DNA of 64,000 bases from Pseudomonas sp. ANT_H12B (GTDB lineage: Bacteria; Pseudomonadota; Gammaproteobacteria; Pseudomonadales; Pseudomonadaceae): the NCBI RefSeq assembly GCF_008369325.1, contig NZ_VOBI01000001.1, forward strand, positions 1 through 64,000, written 5' to 3'. Position 1 is the first letter of the stretch. Each line of letters starts with the position of its first letter. Made by a program: the position numbers and the translations under genes. Below, in pieces: positions 57,370-64,000 of the stretch. The notes beneath the pieces are model-generated. The model made no database searches. It saw only the letters and a list, made by a program, of their open reading frames with translations, and was not told the origin of the DNA.

Positions 57370-58134
57370 TTACTTGGCGGCCATGCGCAAGGCACCGTCG
57401 AGACGGATCACCTCGCCGTTGAGCATGCTGTTTTCAATGATATGCCTGACCAGCTCGGCATACTCGCTCGGTTTGCCCAGACGCGGCGGAAACGGCACGC
57501 CGGCAGCCAGGGACTGTCGGACTTCCGGGGTCATGCCGGCCATCATCGGGGTTTCGAAAATACCGGGGGCGATGGTCATCACACGGATGCCGAAGCGCGC
57601 CAGTTCGCGGGCGGCGGGCAAGGTCAGGCTGACGATCGCGCCTTTGGAGGCCGCGTAGGCCGCCTGGCCGATCTGGCCGTCGTACGCGGCCGCCGAGGCG
57701 GTATTGATGATCACGCCGCGCTCACCATCGGCATCCGCTTCGGTTTCGGCGATGGCCGCTGAAGCCAGACGCAGCATGTTGAAACTGCCGATCAGGTTAA
57801 CGTTGATCACCTGGCTGAAACTGGCCAGCGCGTGCGGCCCGGTCTTGCCGAGGATCTTCTCGCCGCGCACGATGCCGGCGCAGTTGACCAGACCGTTGAG
57901 GCCGCCGAAGGCTTTGACCGTCGCCTGCACCGCCGCTTCCGCCGCCGCTTCGTTGCTGATGTCCGCCACCACGCTTTGGGCGCCGAGACGTTCAGCCTGG
58001 GCGGTAACCGCCTCGACGTTCATGTCCACGAGCATCACTTTGGCGCCCGCAGCCACCAGCATTTCAGCCGTCGCGGCACCGAGACCGGAAGCACCACCGG
58101 TGACGAGAAAAACCTTGTTTTCGATCTGCATCAT
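57370..58134 (-). CDS. SDR, 3-hydroxy-2-methylbutyryl-CoA dehydrogenase type
   Basis: 254 residues from ATG 58134 (an adjacent in-frame ATG at 58131 is equally possible), behind [16 protein letters not shown] cofactor loop, active-site YAASK, and [15 protein letters not shown], which match human HSD17B10-like enzymes, the family that oxidises 2-methyl-3-hydroxybutyryl-CoA. The cofactor is probably NAD, from the VDMN sequence at the end of strand 2. Confidence 0.92.
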   Translation of the reverse strand: MMQIENKVFLVTGGASGLGAATAEMLVAAGAKVMLVDMNVEAVTAQAERLGAQSVVADISNEAAAEAAVQATVKAFGGLNGLVNCAGIVRGEKILGKTGPHALASFSQVINVNLIGSFNMLRLASAAIAETEADADGERGVIINTASAAAYDGQIGQAAYAASKGAIVSLTLPAARELARFGIRVMTIAPGIFETPMMAGMTPEVRQSLAAGVPFPPRLGKPSEYAELVRHIIENSMLNGEVIRLDGALRMAAK

Positions 58135-58153
58135 TGTTTCCTTGGATTCAAGC

Positions 58154-59812
58154 TTAAACGTTCTTCGCGGCGGCCTCTTGAGCCTTGGCGATTTCCTGGT
58201 TGCGCAAGATAAAGCGCTGCAATTTGCCGCTTGGGGTTTTCGGCAACTCGCTGACAAATTCGATTTCACGCGGGTACGAATGCGCCGCCAGACGCTTGCG
58301 CACGTGTTGGCGCAGTTCTTCGGCCAGTTCCGGTGCGGCGCGGTGTTGCGCGCTGAGCACGACGAAGGCTTTGACCAATTCGGTGCGCTCCGGATCGGGC
58401 TTGCCGACCACCGCCGCTTCGACCACCGCCGGGTGTTCGATCAACGCACTTTCCACATCAAACGGGCCGACCCGGTAGCCGGAGGTGGTGATCACATCGT
58501 CACTGCGGCCGACGAAGCTGATGCTGCCGTCCGGGTTCCATTCGACGGTGTCGCCGCTCAGGTAGTAGTTGCCGACGAAGGCCTTGGTGGGCGCGCCTTC
58601 ATAACCGCCGAACCAGCACATCGGCGACTGGGTGCGGTCGATGGCCAGAATGCCGGGCTCGCCGATGCCCAGTTCTTTGTAGTCATCATCCAGCACGACG
58701 ATGCGGTGACCGGGTGAAGCAAACCCGGCGGCGCCGACATGCACCGGGTGTTCAAGCGCATGGTGATTGCACAGGACCATGCCCAGTTCGGTCTGACCAT
58801 AGTGGTCGTGAATGACTACGCCGAGGTTGTCGGCGAACCAGCGAATCACTTCCGGGTTCAGCGGCTCACCAGCGCTGCTGACGATCCGCAGCTTGCCCTT
58901 GATCGACTTGGCAAATTCGTCTCCGCCAGCGATCAGCAAACGATAGGCCGTCGGTGAACCGGTGAGGTTGGTGATCCCGTATTTGTTGATCACCCGGCAG
59001 GTGCTTTCGAGCGTGAACGGTCCATCGTAAAAGGTAATCGGATGCCCCATGGCCATCGGTCCGGTGACGCCGAAATAAATGCCGTAGGCCCAGCCCGGGT
59101 CGGCGACGTTCCAGAAGGCGTCTTCGGGGCGCAGGTCCACGGCGTCGCGGGTGTAGCTCTGGAAGGCGACGATGGCTTTAAGTGGTACCGACAGCGCTTT
59201 CGACGGGCCGGTGGTGCCCGAGGTGAACATCAGCAGGAACGGGTCTTCGCCGGTCAGCAGCACCGGTTCGCACTCAGAGGGATAATTGGCCAGTTCGGCC
59301 CAGAAGCTGTAATCGCCACGGACAATGCCCTGCCCCTTGGGGCCCGCGACGGTGACGATGGTCGGGCAGTCGGCGACGTCGGTGAGTTTGCTGCGATTGA
59401 CCGCGTCGGTCACCACGACGTTGGCGCCGGAGCAGCTGAGGCGGTGCTCGATGGCTTTCGGGCCGAAGGCAGTGAACAGCGGCTGATAAACCGCGCCGAT
59501 GCGCCACGTGGCGAACACAGTGATCAGTAATTCGATGTTGCGTGGCAGCAGGCCGGCAACCTTGTCGCCCTTCTTTACGCCCTGAGCCAGCAGAAAATTG
59601 GCGAATCGTGCGGCTTTATCCTGCAGATCGCTGAAGGTGTACGTCGCGCTGGCGCCGTCGCGGCCTTCCCAGAACAGCGCGATTCGACCCGGCAACGCAT
59701 GCCGGTCGCAACACTCGACGCAGGCGTTGAGGGCAGTCAAATCGCCGGCGAGTGCGGCGTCGACGGTGTGCTGATAATTGAACTGTGACGTGGCAGACAA
59801 GTAATCGAGCAT
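58154..59812 (-). CDS. Acyl-CoA synthetase (AMP-binding)
   Basis: 552 residues. Phosphate loop [35 protein letters not shown] and the catalytic Lys in [10 protein letters not shown]. It resembles medium/branched-chain ACSM-type ligases and activates an acid such as 2-methylbutyrate with ATP and CoA. It is first in the leftward operon, with promoter in 59813-60060 and an AraC gene further upstream on the same strand. The order synthetase-SDR-thiolase-acyl-CoA dehydrogenase-hydratase matches, from memory, the isoleucine-pathway cluster PP_2213-PP_2217 of P. putida. Confidence 0.9.
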   Translation of the reverse strand: MLDYLSATSQFNYQHTVDAALAGDLTALNACVECCDRHALPGRIALFWEGRDGASATYTFSDLQDKAARFANFLLAQGVKKGDKVAGLLPRNIELLITVFATWRIGAVYQPLFTAFGPKAIEHRLSCSGANVVVTDAVNRSKLTDVADCPTIVTVAGPKGQGIVRGDYSFWAELANYPSECEPVLLTGEDPFLLMFTSGTTGPSKALSVPLKAIVAFQSYTRDAVDLRPEDAFWNVADPGWAYGIYFGVTGPMAMGHPITFYDGPFTLESTCRVINKYGITNLTGSPTAYRLLIAGGDEFAKSIKGKLRIVSSAGEPLNPEVIRWFADNLGVVIHDHYGQTELGMVLCNHHALEHPVHVGAAGFASPGHRIVVLDDDYKELGIGEPGILAIDRTQSPMCWFGGYEGAPTKAFVGNYYLSGDTVEWNPDGSISFVGRSDDVITTSGYRVGPFDVESALIEHPAVVEAAVVGKPDPERTELVKAFVVLSAQHRAAPELAEELRQHVRKRLAAHSYPREIEFVSELPKTPSGKLQRFILRNQEIAKAQEAAAKNV

Positions 59813-59944
59813 TGCCAGAATCCCTCTGTATTTTTATTAGGTTGGGGGAACCGTAATTAACAGGGAAATACTCGCTCTGCGCGGGGCGCGGGACAATGGT
59901 CAAAGCTATCAAGTTGCGTGACTGGTTTGGCCAAGGTGGCCAAT

Positions 59945-60055
59945 GATCGTTCCCACGCTGTGCGTGGAAATGCAGCCCGGGACGCTCTGCGTCCCATCAA
60001 CAGCCGAACGCGGAGCGTCCGTTGAGGCATTCCCACGCAGAGCGTGGGAACGATC
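59945..60055. repeat. Inverted-repeat element, second copy
   Basis: Perfect outer arms GATCGTTCCCACGC (59945-59958) and GCGTGGGAACGATC (60042-60055) with internal GC-rich complementary blocks. It is the same family as 49326-49447. It lies between the AraC gene and the acyl-CoA synthetase operon. Confidence 0.9.
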
Positions 60056-60060
60056 GGTGT

Positions 60061-61077
60061 CTAGCTGGCTTCGTTGAGGATCAGGCTGCGGTAATGCCCT
60101 GGATTTGAACCGGACCACTTGCGAAACGCCTTGTAGAACGAGCTGGCATCGGCAAACCCCAAACGCGTGGCGATCTCGGCGAAGCTGATGGCAGGCTCGG
60201 CCAGCCAGACGATGGCCAATTCCTTGCGCACGCTGTCCTTGAGCCCTTGGTAGGTCTGGCCCTCTTCGGACAGTCGCCGGCGCAGGGTCGATGCCGACAT
60301 GCATAACTGTTGCGCCAGCGCCTCGGTTTCCGGCCAGTGTTCGGCGGGCAGTTGCCGTAAATCATGCTTGATCCGGCTGGCAAGGCTCTGAGGGTCGCGG
60401 TACTTGACCAGAATATTCGCTGGCGCATGAGCCAGAAAACGCTTGAGTTCTTCCGGGCTGCGCTTGATCGGCAAGTCCAGGCAGTCGGCGGAGAAAATCA
60501 TCCGCGTGCGCGGGCGGTCGAAACGCAGGTTCTCGGAGAACATCACCTGATAATCATCGCAAAAATCCGGTGCAGGACACCGCAACTCAATGGCCAGGAT
60601 CGGAATCCTTCGCCCCGCCAGCCAGCAGGCCACACCGTGCACGATCATCCAGTAGGTGAAATAAGTGAAGGCCCGACGCGGGTCCTGGTCGTCCTCCAGC
60701 AGGACGATTTCCGCGAGGCTTTGCTGACGCACCAACTGTGCTGGCATGTATTCGAGCATCAACGATAGAAAGCTCAGGCCCGAGGTCAGGCCCGCCGCCA
60801 GGCTCGACTGGACCATCGAGCAGCGACACAGAAACTCCAGGCTGCCGGATTTGAGCTTGCGCGGGTCCATGCCAAAGAACTCGTCGTCCCCACGCCGCGC
60901 CAGCAAACGCCACAAGCGCGCATAAGCCGTGGCCGGGACGCGGGCATCGGTGGTTTGCAGCAATACCGGATCGATGCCGACCTTGTTCAACACCTCTTCG
61001 GTGGCGACTCCCGGGGCGCAGCTTTGCAACAGCGCTTCACGCACCAGTTGAATGGAGATGGTGTCCTTTTCCGACAT
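60061..61077 (-). CDS. AraC family regulator with arabinose-binding-type sensor
   Basis: 338 residues from ATG 61077 (MSEKDTISIQLVREALL); longer frames read non-coding DNA. The N-terminal ~190 residues are of the OruR/ArgR-like Arabinose_bd type (GLTSGLSFLSLMLEYM; ELRCPAPDFCDDYQVMFSE) and the C-terminus has HTH_18 (LAQQLCMSASTLRRRLSEEG; LGFADASSFYKAFRKWSG). As the nearest regulator it probably controls the acyl-CoA catabolic operon downstream. Confidence 0.9.
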   Translation of the reverse strand: MSEKDTISIQLVREALLQSCAPGVATEEVLNKVGIDPVLLQTTDARVPATAYARLWRLLARRGDDEFFGMDPRKLKSGSLEFLCRCSMVQSSLAAGLTSGLSFLSLMLEYMPAQLVRQQSLAEIVLLEDDQDPRRAFTYFTYWMIVHGVACWLAGRRIPILAIELRCPAPDFCDDYQVMFSENLRFDRPRTRMIFSADCLDLPIKRSPEELKRFLAHAPANILVKYRDPQSLASRIKHDLRQLPAEHWPETEALAQQLCMSASTLRRRLSEEGQTYQGLKDSVRKELAIVWLAEPAISFAEIATRLGFADASSFYKAFRKWSGSNPGHYRSLILNEAS

Positions 61078-61175
61078 TGAGTGTTGCGCGCTCTGTTGTT
61101 TGCGTGGTGGGCATATTAGCGCAGCCGCCAGCCCGACGCAGGGTGGTGCGGCGCCTGGAATGGCCGCCGCTGTGA

Positions 61176-61507
61176 TTGATCCGCGTCGGCGCACTCGTAG
61201 CGGCCGCGGGGTTTTCCAGCAGCATGATGGCCGATGCCGCGTGGGGTCTGTGGCTGTGTTGCTTTTTGTCTCGGCAGGCGGCATGGGGCTGATTTTCCCC
61301 TCCTTCGCCGCACTCGCGACCAACGCAGTCGAAGCCTCGGAGCAAGGTGCTACCGCAGGCTCCATTGGTGCCGCTCAGGGTTTAGGCGTGGTCATCGGAC
61401 CATTGGCCGCAACGCTGATCTATGGCATCGAGCCGCGCTTGCCCTACCTGATGGCCGCGGTGCTGTTGCTGCGGGTAGCCCTTTGGCCGGGGCCCCGGCA
61501 GCGCTGA
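61176..61507 (+). pseudogene. MFS transporter remnant with frameshift
   Basis: The 3' end of an MFS gene. A first frame reads IRVGALVAAAGFSSSMMADA up to about 61255. A -1 or +2 frame change is then needed to continue with LFVSAGGMGLIFPSFAALAT, followed by GAAQGLGVVIGPLAATLIYG, to the stop at 61507. The first two-thirds of a normal MFS gene (about 900 bases) are absent. It overlaps the upstream region of the leftward AraC gene. Confidence 0.75.
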
Positions 61508-61510
61508 GTC

Positions 61511-62854
61511 TCACAGAATGCGATAGAGCAAGCGTTCGATCCGCACGCGACTGACACGCTTGAGGAACTTGGCCACCGCCACCGGGTATTCCAGCAGTGT
61601 GTCCAGGTCCTGATAACGTTCGATGCGATGGGTGTGCTGAAAAATCTCGTCCAGCTCTTTTCGCCTCGGCTCGAGCAGCTCACCTTTCGGATCATCGATC
61701 AGCAATGCGTTTTCCAGATCGAGACGAAACGCCCGCGGATTGAGGTTGTTACCGGTCAGCAAGGTGTAGCGCTGATCGATCCACATGCCCTTGAGGTGAT
61801 AGGTGTTATCGCCATCCTTCCACAAGTGCAGGTTCAACTGGCCGCTGTCGACGCTGCGATGATGACGCTTGGCAAAGCGGCGCAGGCTGATTTCATACAG
61901 ATACGGCAGCGCTGCGATCACCTTGAACGGCTCGCTTGGCGGGATGTAGAAGTCGTTGGCAGTCTTGTCGCCGACCACGATGTCGATCTTCACACCCCGC
62001 GCCAGCGCGCGGTTGATTTCCCGGGTCACCGCCAGCGGCAGGTTGAAGTACGGCGTGCAAATCGTCAGTTGACCCTTGGCGCTGGCGATCAACTCGCAAA
62101 TCACTCGACTCAGCGGGTTGTTCTTGCCAACACCCAGTAGTGGGCTGACGGACAAACCGCCCTTGGTCGTGGTGCCGGTCGTGATGTCGTACGTCGCGTG
62201 CTTGAGGCGACTGCGCAAGTCGCCGATATCGTTGCGCAAGCTGCGGGTGGTCGGCAGGTTCGGCAAGTCGAGACGATGCACGGCTTTGGAGGCGATCAGA
62301 CCGTGCTGGACCAGATGCTGCATCGAATCGGCCAGGGCGCGGTTGTGCAGCAGGTGATAGCGGTCGTAGCGGTATTTGTCGAATTTGTGCAGATAGACGT
62401 TGTTCAGACTCGCGCCGCTGTAGATCACGCAGTCATCGATCACGAAACCTTTCAAATGCAGTACGCCAAACAGCTCGCGGGTCTGCACCGGAACACCGTA
62501 CACCGGCACTTCACTTGCGTGGGTGCGGGTGGTTTCCTGATACCAGGCCGAGTTACCGGGCTGCTTGCCGGCACCGATCAAGCCGCGCTGGGCACGCAAC
62601 CAGTCAACAACCACCACCACATCCAGTTCCGGACGCGCCAGTTTGGCCGCGTGCAAGGCATCGAGAATTTCCTGGCCCGCTTCATCCTGTTGCAGGTACA
62701 GCGCGACGATATAGATGCGTTGGGTGGCGCTGGCGATTTTTTCCAGCAGGCAACGACGGTACTCGGCAGCGCCTGAGAGGATGGTGACGGCATCGGCAGT
62801 CAGCGGAAAACTGCGCAGTTTGGGCAGCAGAGAGCGTTTGAAAAGCGACGGCAT
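61511..62854 (-). CDS. pssA: CDP-diacylglycerol-serine O-phosphatidyltransferase
   Basis: 447 residues of the phospholipase D-type PssA: two HKD-like motifs, HLKGFVIDD (about 132) and YHLKGMWID with GNNLNPRAF, plus basic stretches for peripheral membrane binding (SRVRIERLLYRIL at the C-terminus). It makes phosphatidylserine from CDP-diacylglycerol and serine, precursor of phosphatidylethanolamine. It is 3 bases from the MFS remnant. Confidence 0.93.
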   Translation of the reverse strand: MPSLFKRSLLPKLRSFPLTADAVTILSGAAEYRRCLLEKIASATQRIYIVALYLQQDEAGQEILDALHAAKLARPELDVVVVVDWLRAQRGLIGAGKQPGNSAWYQETTRTHASEVPVYGVPVQTRELFGVLHLKGFVIDDCVIYSGASLNNVYLHKFDKYRYDRYHLLHNRALADSMQHLVQHGLIASKAVHRLDLPNLPTTRSLRNDIGDLRSRLKHATYDITTGTTTKGGLSVSPLLGVGKNNPLSRVICELIASAKGQLTICTPYFNLPLAVTREINRALARGVKIDIVVGDKTANDFYIPPSEPFKVIAALPYLYEISLRRFAKRHHRSVDSGQLNLHLWKDGDNTYHLKGMWIDQRYTLLTGNNLNPRAFRLDLENALLIDDPKGELLEPRRKELDEIFQHTHRIERYQDLDTLLEYPVAVAKFLKRVSRVRIERLLYRIL

Positions 62855-62939
62855 AGGGCTCGCAAAAAGGTCAAATCCGAAGAACCCGAGAGCTTACACC
62901 ATGGATTGCCTTGGGTCTTGTTAGTGACTGTAATGGCCC

Positions 62940-63006
62940 CTTCGCGAGCAGGCTCGCTCCCACATTTGAAATGCGTTCCCCTGTGGGAGCGAGCCTGCTC
63001 GCGAAG
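62940..63006. repeat. REP pair, GCGAGC type
   Basis: Perfectly complementary 25-base arms (62940-62964 and 62982-63006), identical to those at 28422-28488. It lies 30 bases upstream of the tetR promoter. Confidence 0.95.
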
Positions 63007-63045
63007 GCAATTTCGCAGGCAACAAAAACATTCGCTTGACCAAGA

Positions 63046-63059
63046 AGAACGATCGTTCT
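63046..63059. promoter_or_regulatory. Perfect palindromic TetR operator
   Basis: AGAACGATCGTTCT is a perfect 14-bp palindrome lying just after a possible -35 box, TTGACC (63036-63041), and 12 bases before the tetR start. That position would block its own transcription. Confidence 0.75.
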
Positions 63060-63071
63060 ACTGTTTGCTCC

Positions 63072-63635
63072 ATGAACGAAATAACCCGCAACGACACACG
63101 CGACATTATTCTGGATGTCACCGAAAAGTTGATCTACAAAAGTGGCATCGCTGCCACTGGAATGGACCTTCTGGTGAAAACCGCCGGCGTCTCCAGAAAA
63201 AGTATCTATCGCTACTTCGCCAACAAGGAGGAGCTGACCGTTGCGGCCCTGCAACGCCGTGACCTGCGCTGGATGCACTGGTACAGAAGCGCAGTCGATC
63301 AAGCACAAACCCCGGCCGAGCGGCTGCTCAACCTGTTTACTGTGCTCAAGGCCTGGTTCGCCTCCGAAGGCTTCCGTGGCTGCGCATTCATTAACACCAG
63401 CGGCGAAACCGGCGACCCGCAAGACCCGGTTCGCCTGGTCGCCAAAGACCATAAACAGAAACTGCTCGACTACCTGCGCGAGCTTTGTACCGAACATGGC
63501 GCTGCAGACCCGGAGACGCTGGCCAAACAGCTGCTGATCCTGATCGACGGAGCCATTACCGTGGCGCTTGTCATGGGTGATCACAGTGCCGCCGATAATG
63601 CGCAATGCATGGCGCGAAAGTTATTGGACCTGTAA
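63072..63635 (+). CDS. TetR family repressor
   Basis: 187 residues from ATG 63072 (MNEITRNDTRDIIL). The helix-turn-helix reads GIAATGMDLLVKTAGVSRKS and IYRYFANKEEL; the ligand domain contains FRGCAFINTSGE, as in regulators of the AcrR/NemR-like group. A perfect palindromic operator overlaps its promoter. The DUF1348 gene starts 56 bases later and is probably cotranscribed and derepressed together. Confidence 0.9.
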   Translation: MNEITRNDTRDIILDVTEKLIYKSGIAATGMDLLVKTAGVSRKSIYRYFANKEELTVAALQRRDLRWMHWYRSAVDQAQTPAERLLNLFTVLKAWFASEGFRGCAFINTSGETGDPQDPVRLVAKDHKQKLLDYLRELCTEHGAADPETLAKQLLILIDGAITVALVMGDHSAADNAQCMARKLLDL

Positions 63636-63691
63636 CACTTTAAATAAGCCCGACAACGTGTTTGAACTTTAACTTGAGAGGGAGACTATAA

Positions 63692-64000
63692 ATGTCTAAC
63701 GCCGAAGTTCGTCCGCCATTGCCGCCCTTCACCCGTGAATCGGCCATCGAAAAAATTCGCCTGGCCGAAGACGGCTGGAACTCTCGCGACCCGGAGCGCG
63801 TGTCCCTGGCCTACACCCTGGACACCAAATGGCGTAACCGCGCCGAGTTCGCCTACAACCGTGAAGAAGCCAAAGGTTTCCTGACCCGCAAATGGGCCAA
63901 GGAACTGGATTACCGTCTGATCAAGGAACTCTGGGCCTTTACCGACAACCGCATCGCCGTGCGTTATGCCTACGAATGGCACGACGATTCGGGCAACTGG
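63692..64000 (+). CDS. DUF1348 / NTF2-like protein, N-terminal part
   Basis: 103 codons to the window edge, from ATG 63692 behind GAGAGGGAG. The sequence [20 protein letters not shown] and [20 protein letters not shown] belongs to the DUF1348 family of small (about 150-residue) NTF2-like proteins, of unknown reaction. It lies downstream of a TetR gene, a common pairing. Confidence 0.88.
   Translation, partial: MSNAEVRPPLPPFTRESAIEKIRLAEDGWNSRDPERVSLAYTLDTKWRNRAEFAYNREEAKGFLTRKWAKELDYRLIKELWAFTDNRIAVRYAYEWHDDSGNW

Noticed and set aside
56152-57762. 536-codon plus-strand frame across thiolase and SDR genes
   Set aside because: Spans two genes on the other strand without any domain motif or ribosome site.

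Overview
The window looks like a chromosomal segment of a Pseudomonas from the P. fluorescens lineage. The reasons are the paired REP elements (inverted GGGAGCGAGCCTGCTCGCG-type and GGGAGCGGGCTTGCCCGCG-type arms at five places), the GC-rich codon use of most genes, and familiar pseudomonad gene sets: polyamine uptake and gamma-glutamylation, a PqiA/PqiA/PqiB/PqiC set, an HitABC-type iron importer, branched-chain acyl-CoA catabolism and PssA. No rRNA, tRNA or CRISPR array was recognised.

Layout. (1) 1-4716 is a patchy accessory stretch. It holds the N-terminus of a possible phage or plasmid replication initiator facing a 67-residue DNA-binding-like protein, a glycine-zipper exported protein, a soluble chemoreceptor with a CZB domain lacking one zinc ligand, a His-rich exported protein, an orphan hypothetical gene, and long AT-rich or repeat-bearing gaps. 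(2) 4717-15752 is an unusual mosaic: four modules in a row, each a leftward short-chain dehydrogenase (SDR) gene or operon facing a rightward regulator (TetR, AraC, LysR, AraC). The two AraC proteins are paralogues. (3) 15753-18346 is a scar: an inverted-repeat element, a SUKH/SMI1-like orphan immunity-type protein, and an IS1182-family transposase whose 3' end is lost where it joins the beheaded remains of a host gene. (4) 18572-20959 encodes a large MscS-type channel.

(5) 20969-30935 has a gamma-glutamyl theme. A leftward operon encodes a GntR regulator, a polar amino acid ABC importer and a gamma-glutamyltransferase-family enzyme. Next to it are an AraC regulator, a glutamine-synthetase-like gamma-glutamylpolyamine ligase, a polyamine-binding protein and a PuuB-type oxidase. 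(6) 31042-34505 is a Pqi lipid-transport operon. (7) 34656-38338 is an iron(III) ABC importer with a Fur-box-like sequence upstream. (8) 38348-41254 holds a solitary tyrosine recombinase and a UDP-glucose dehydrogenase. (9) 41273-49467 is the most unusual catabolic cassette: a LysR regulator, an argininosuccinate-lyase paralogue, an amino acid ABC importer, two overlapping polysaccharide-deacetylase-fold hydrolases (one missing a metal ligand) and an internally deleted MmgE/PrpD gene that ends inside a repeat.

(10) 49484-51533 holds an MFS carrier and an HPP membrane protein. (11) 51736-61077 is branched-chain acyl-CoA catabolism: a rightward pair for isobutyryl-CoA (valine) converging on a leftward five-gene operon of the 2-methylbutyryl-CoA (isoleucine) type, with an AraC regulator upstream. 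(12) 61176-64000 contains an MFS pseudogene fragment, pssA, and a TetR gene with a perfect palindromic operator ahead of a DUF1348 gene that runs off the window.

Calls rest on reading motifs, gene order, start sites and memory of families. No database search was run.
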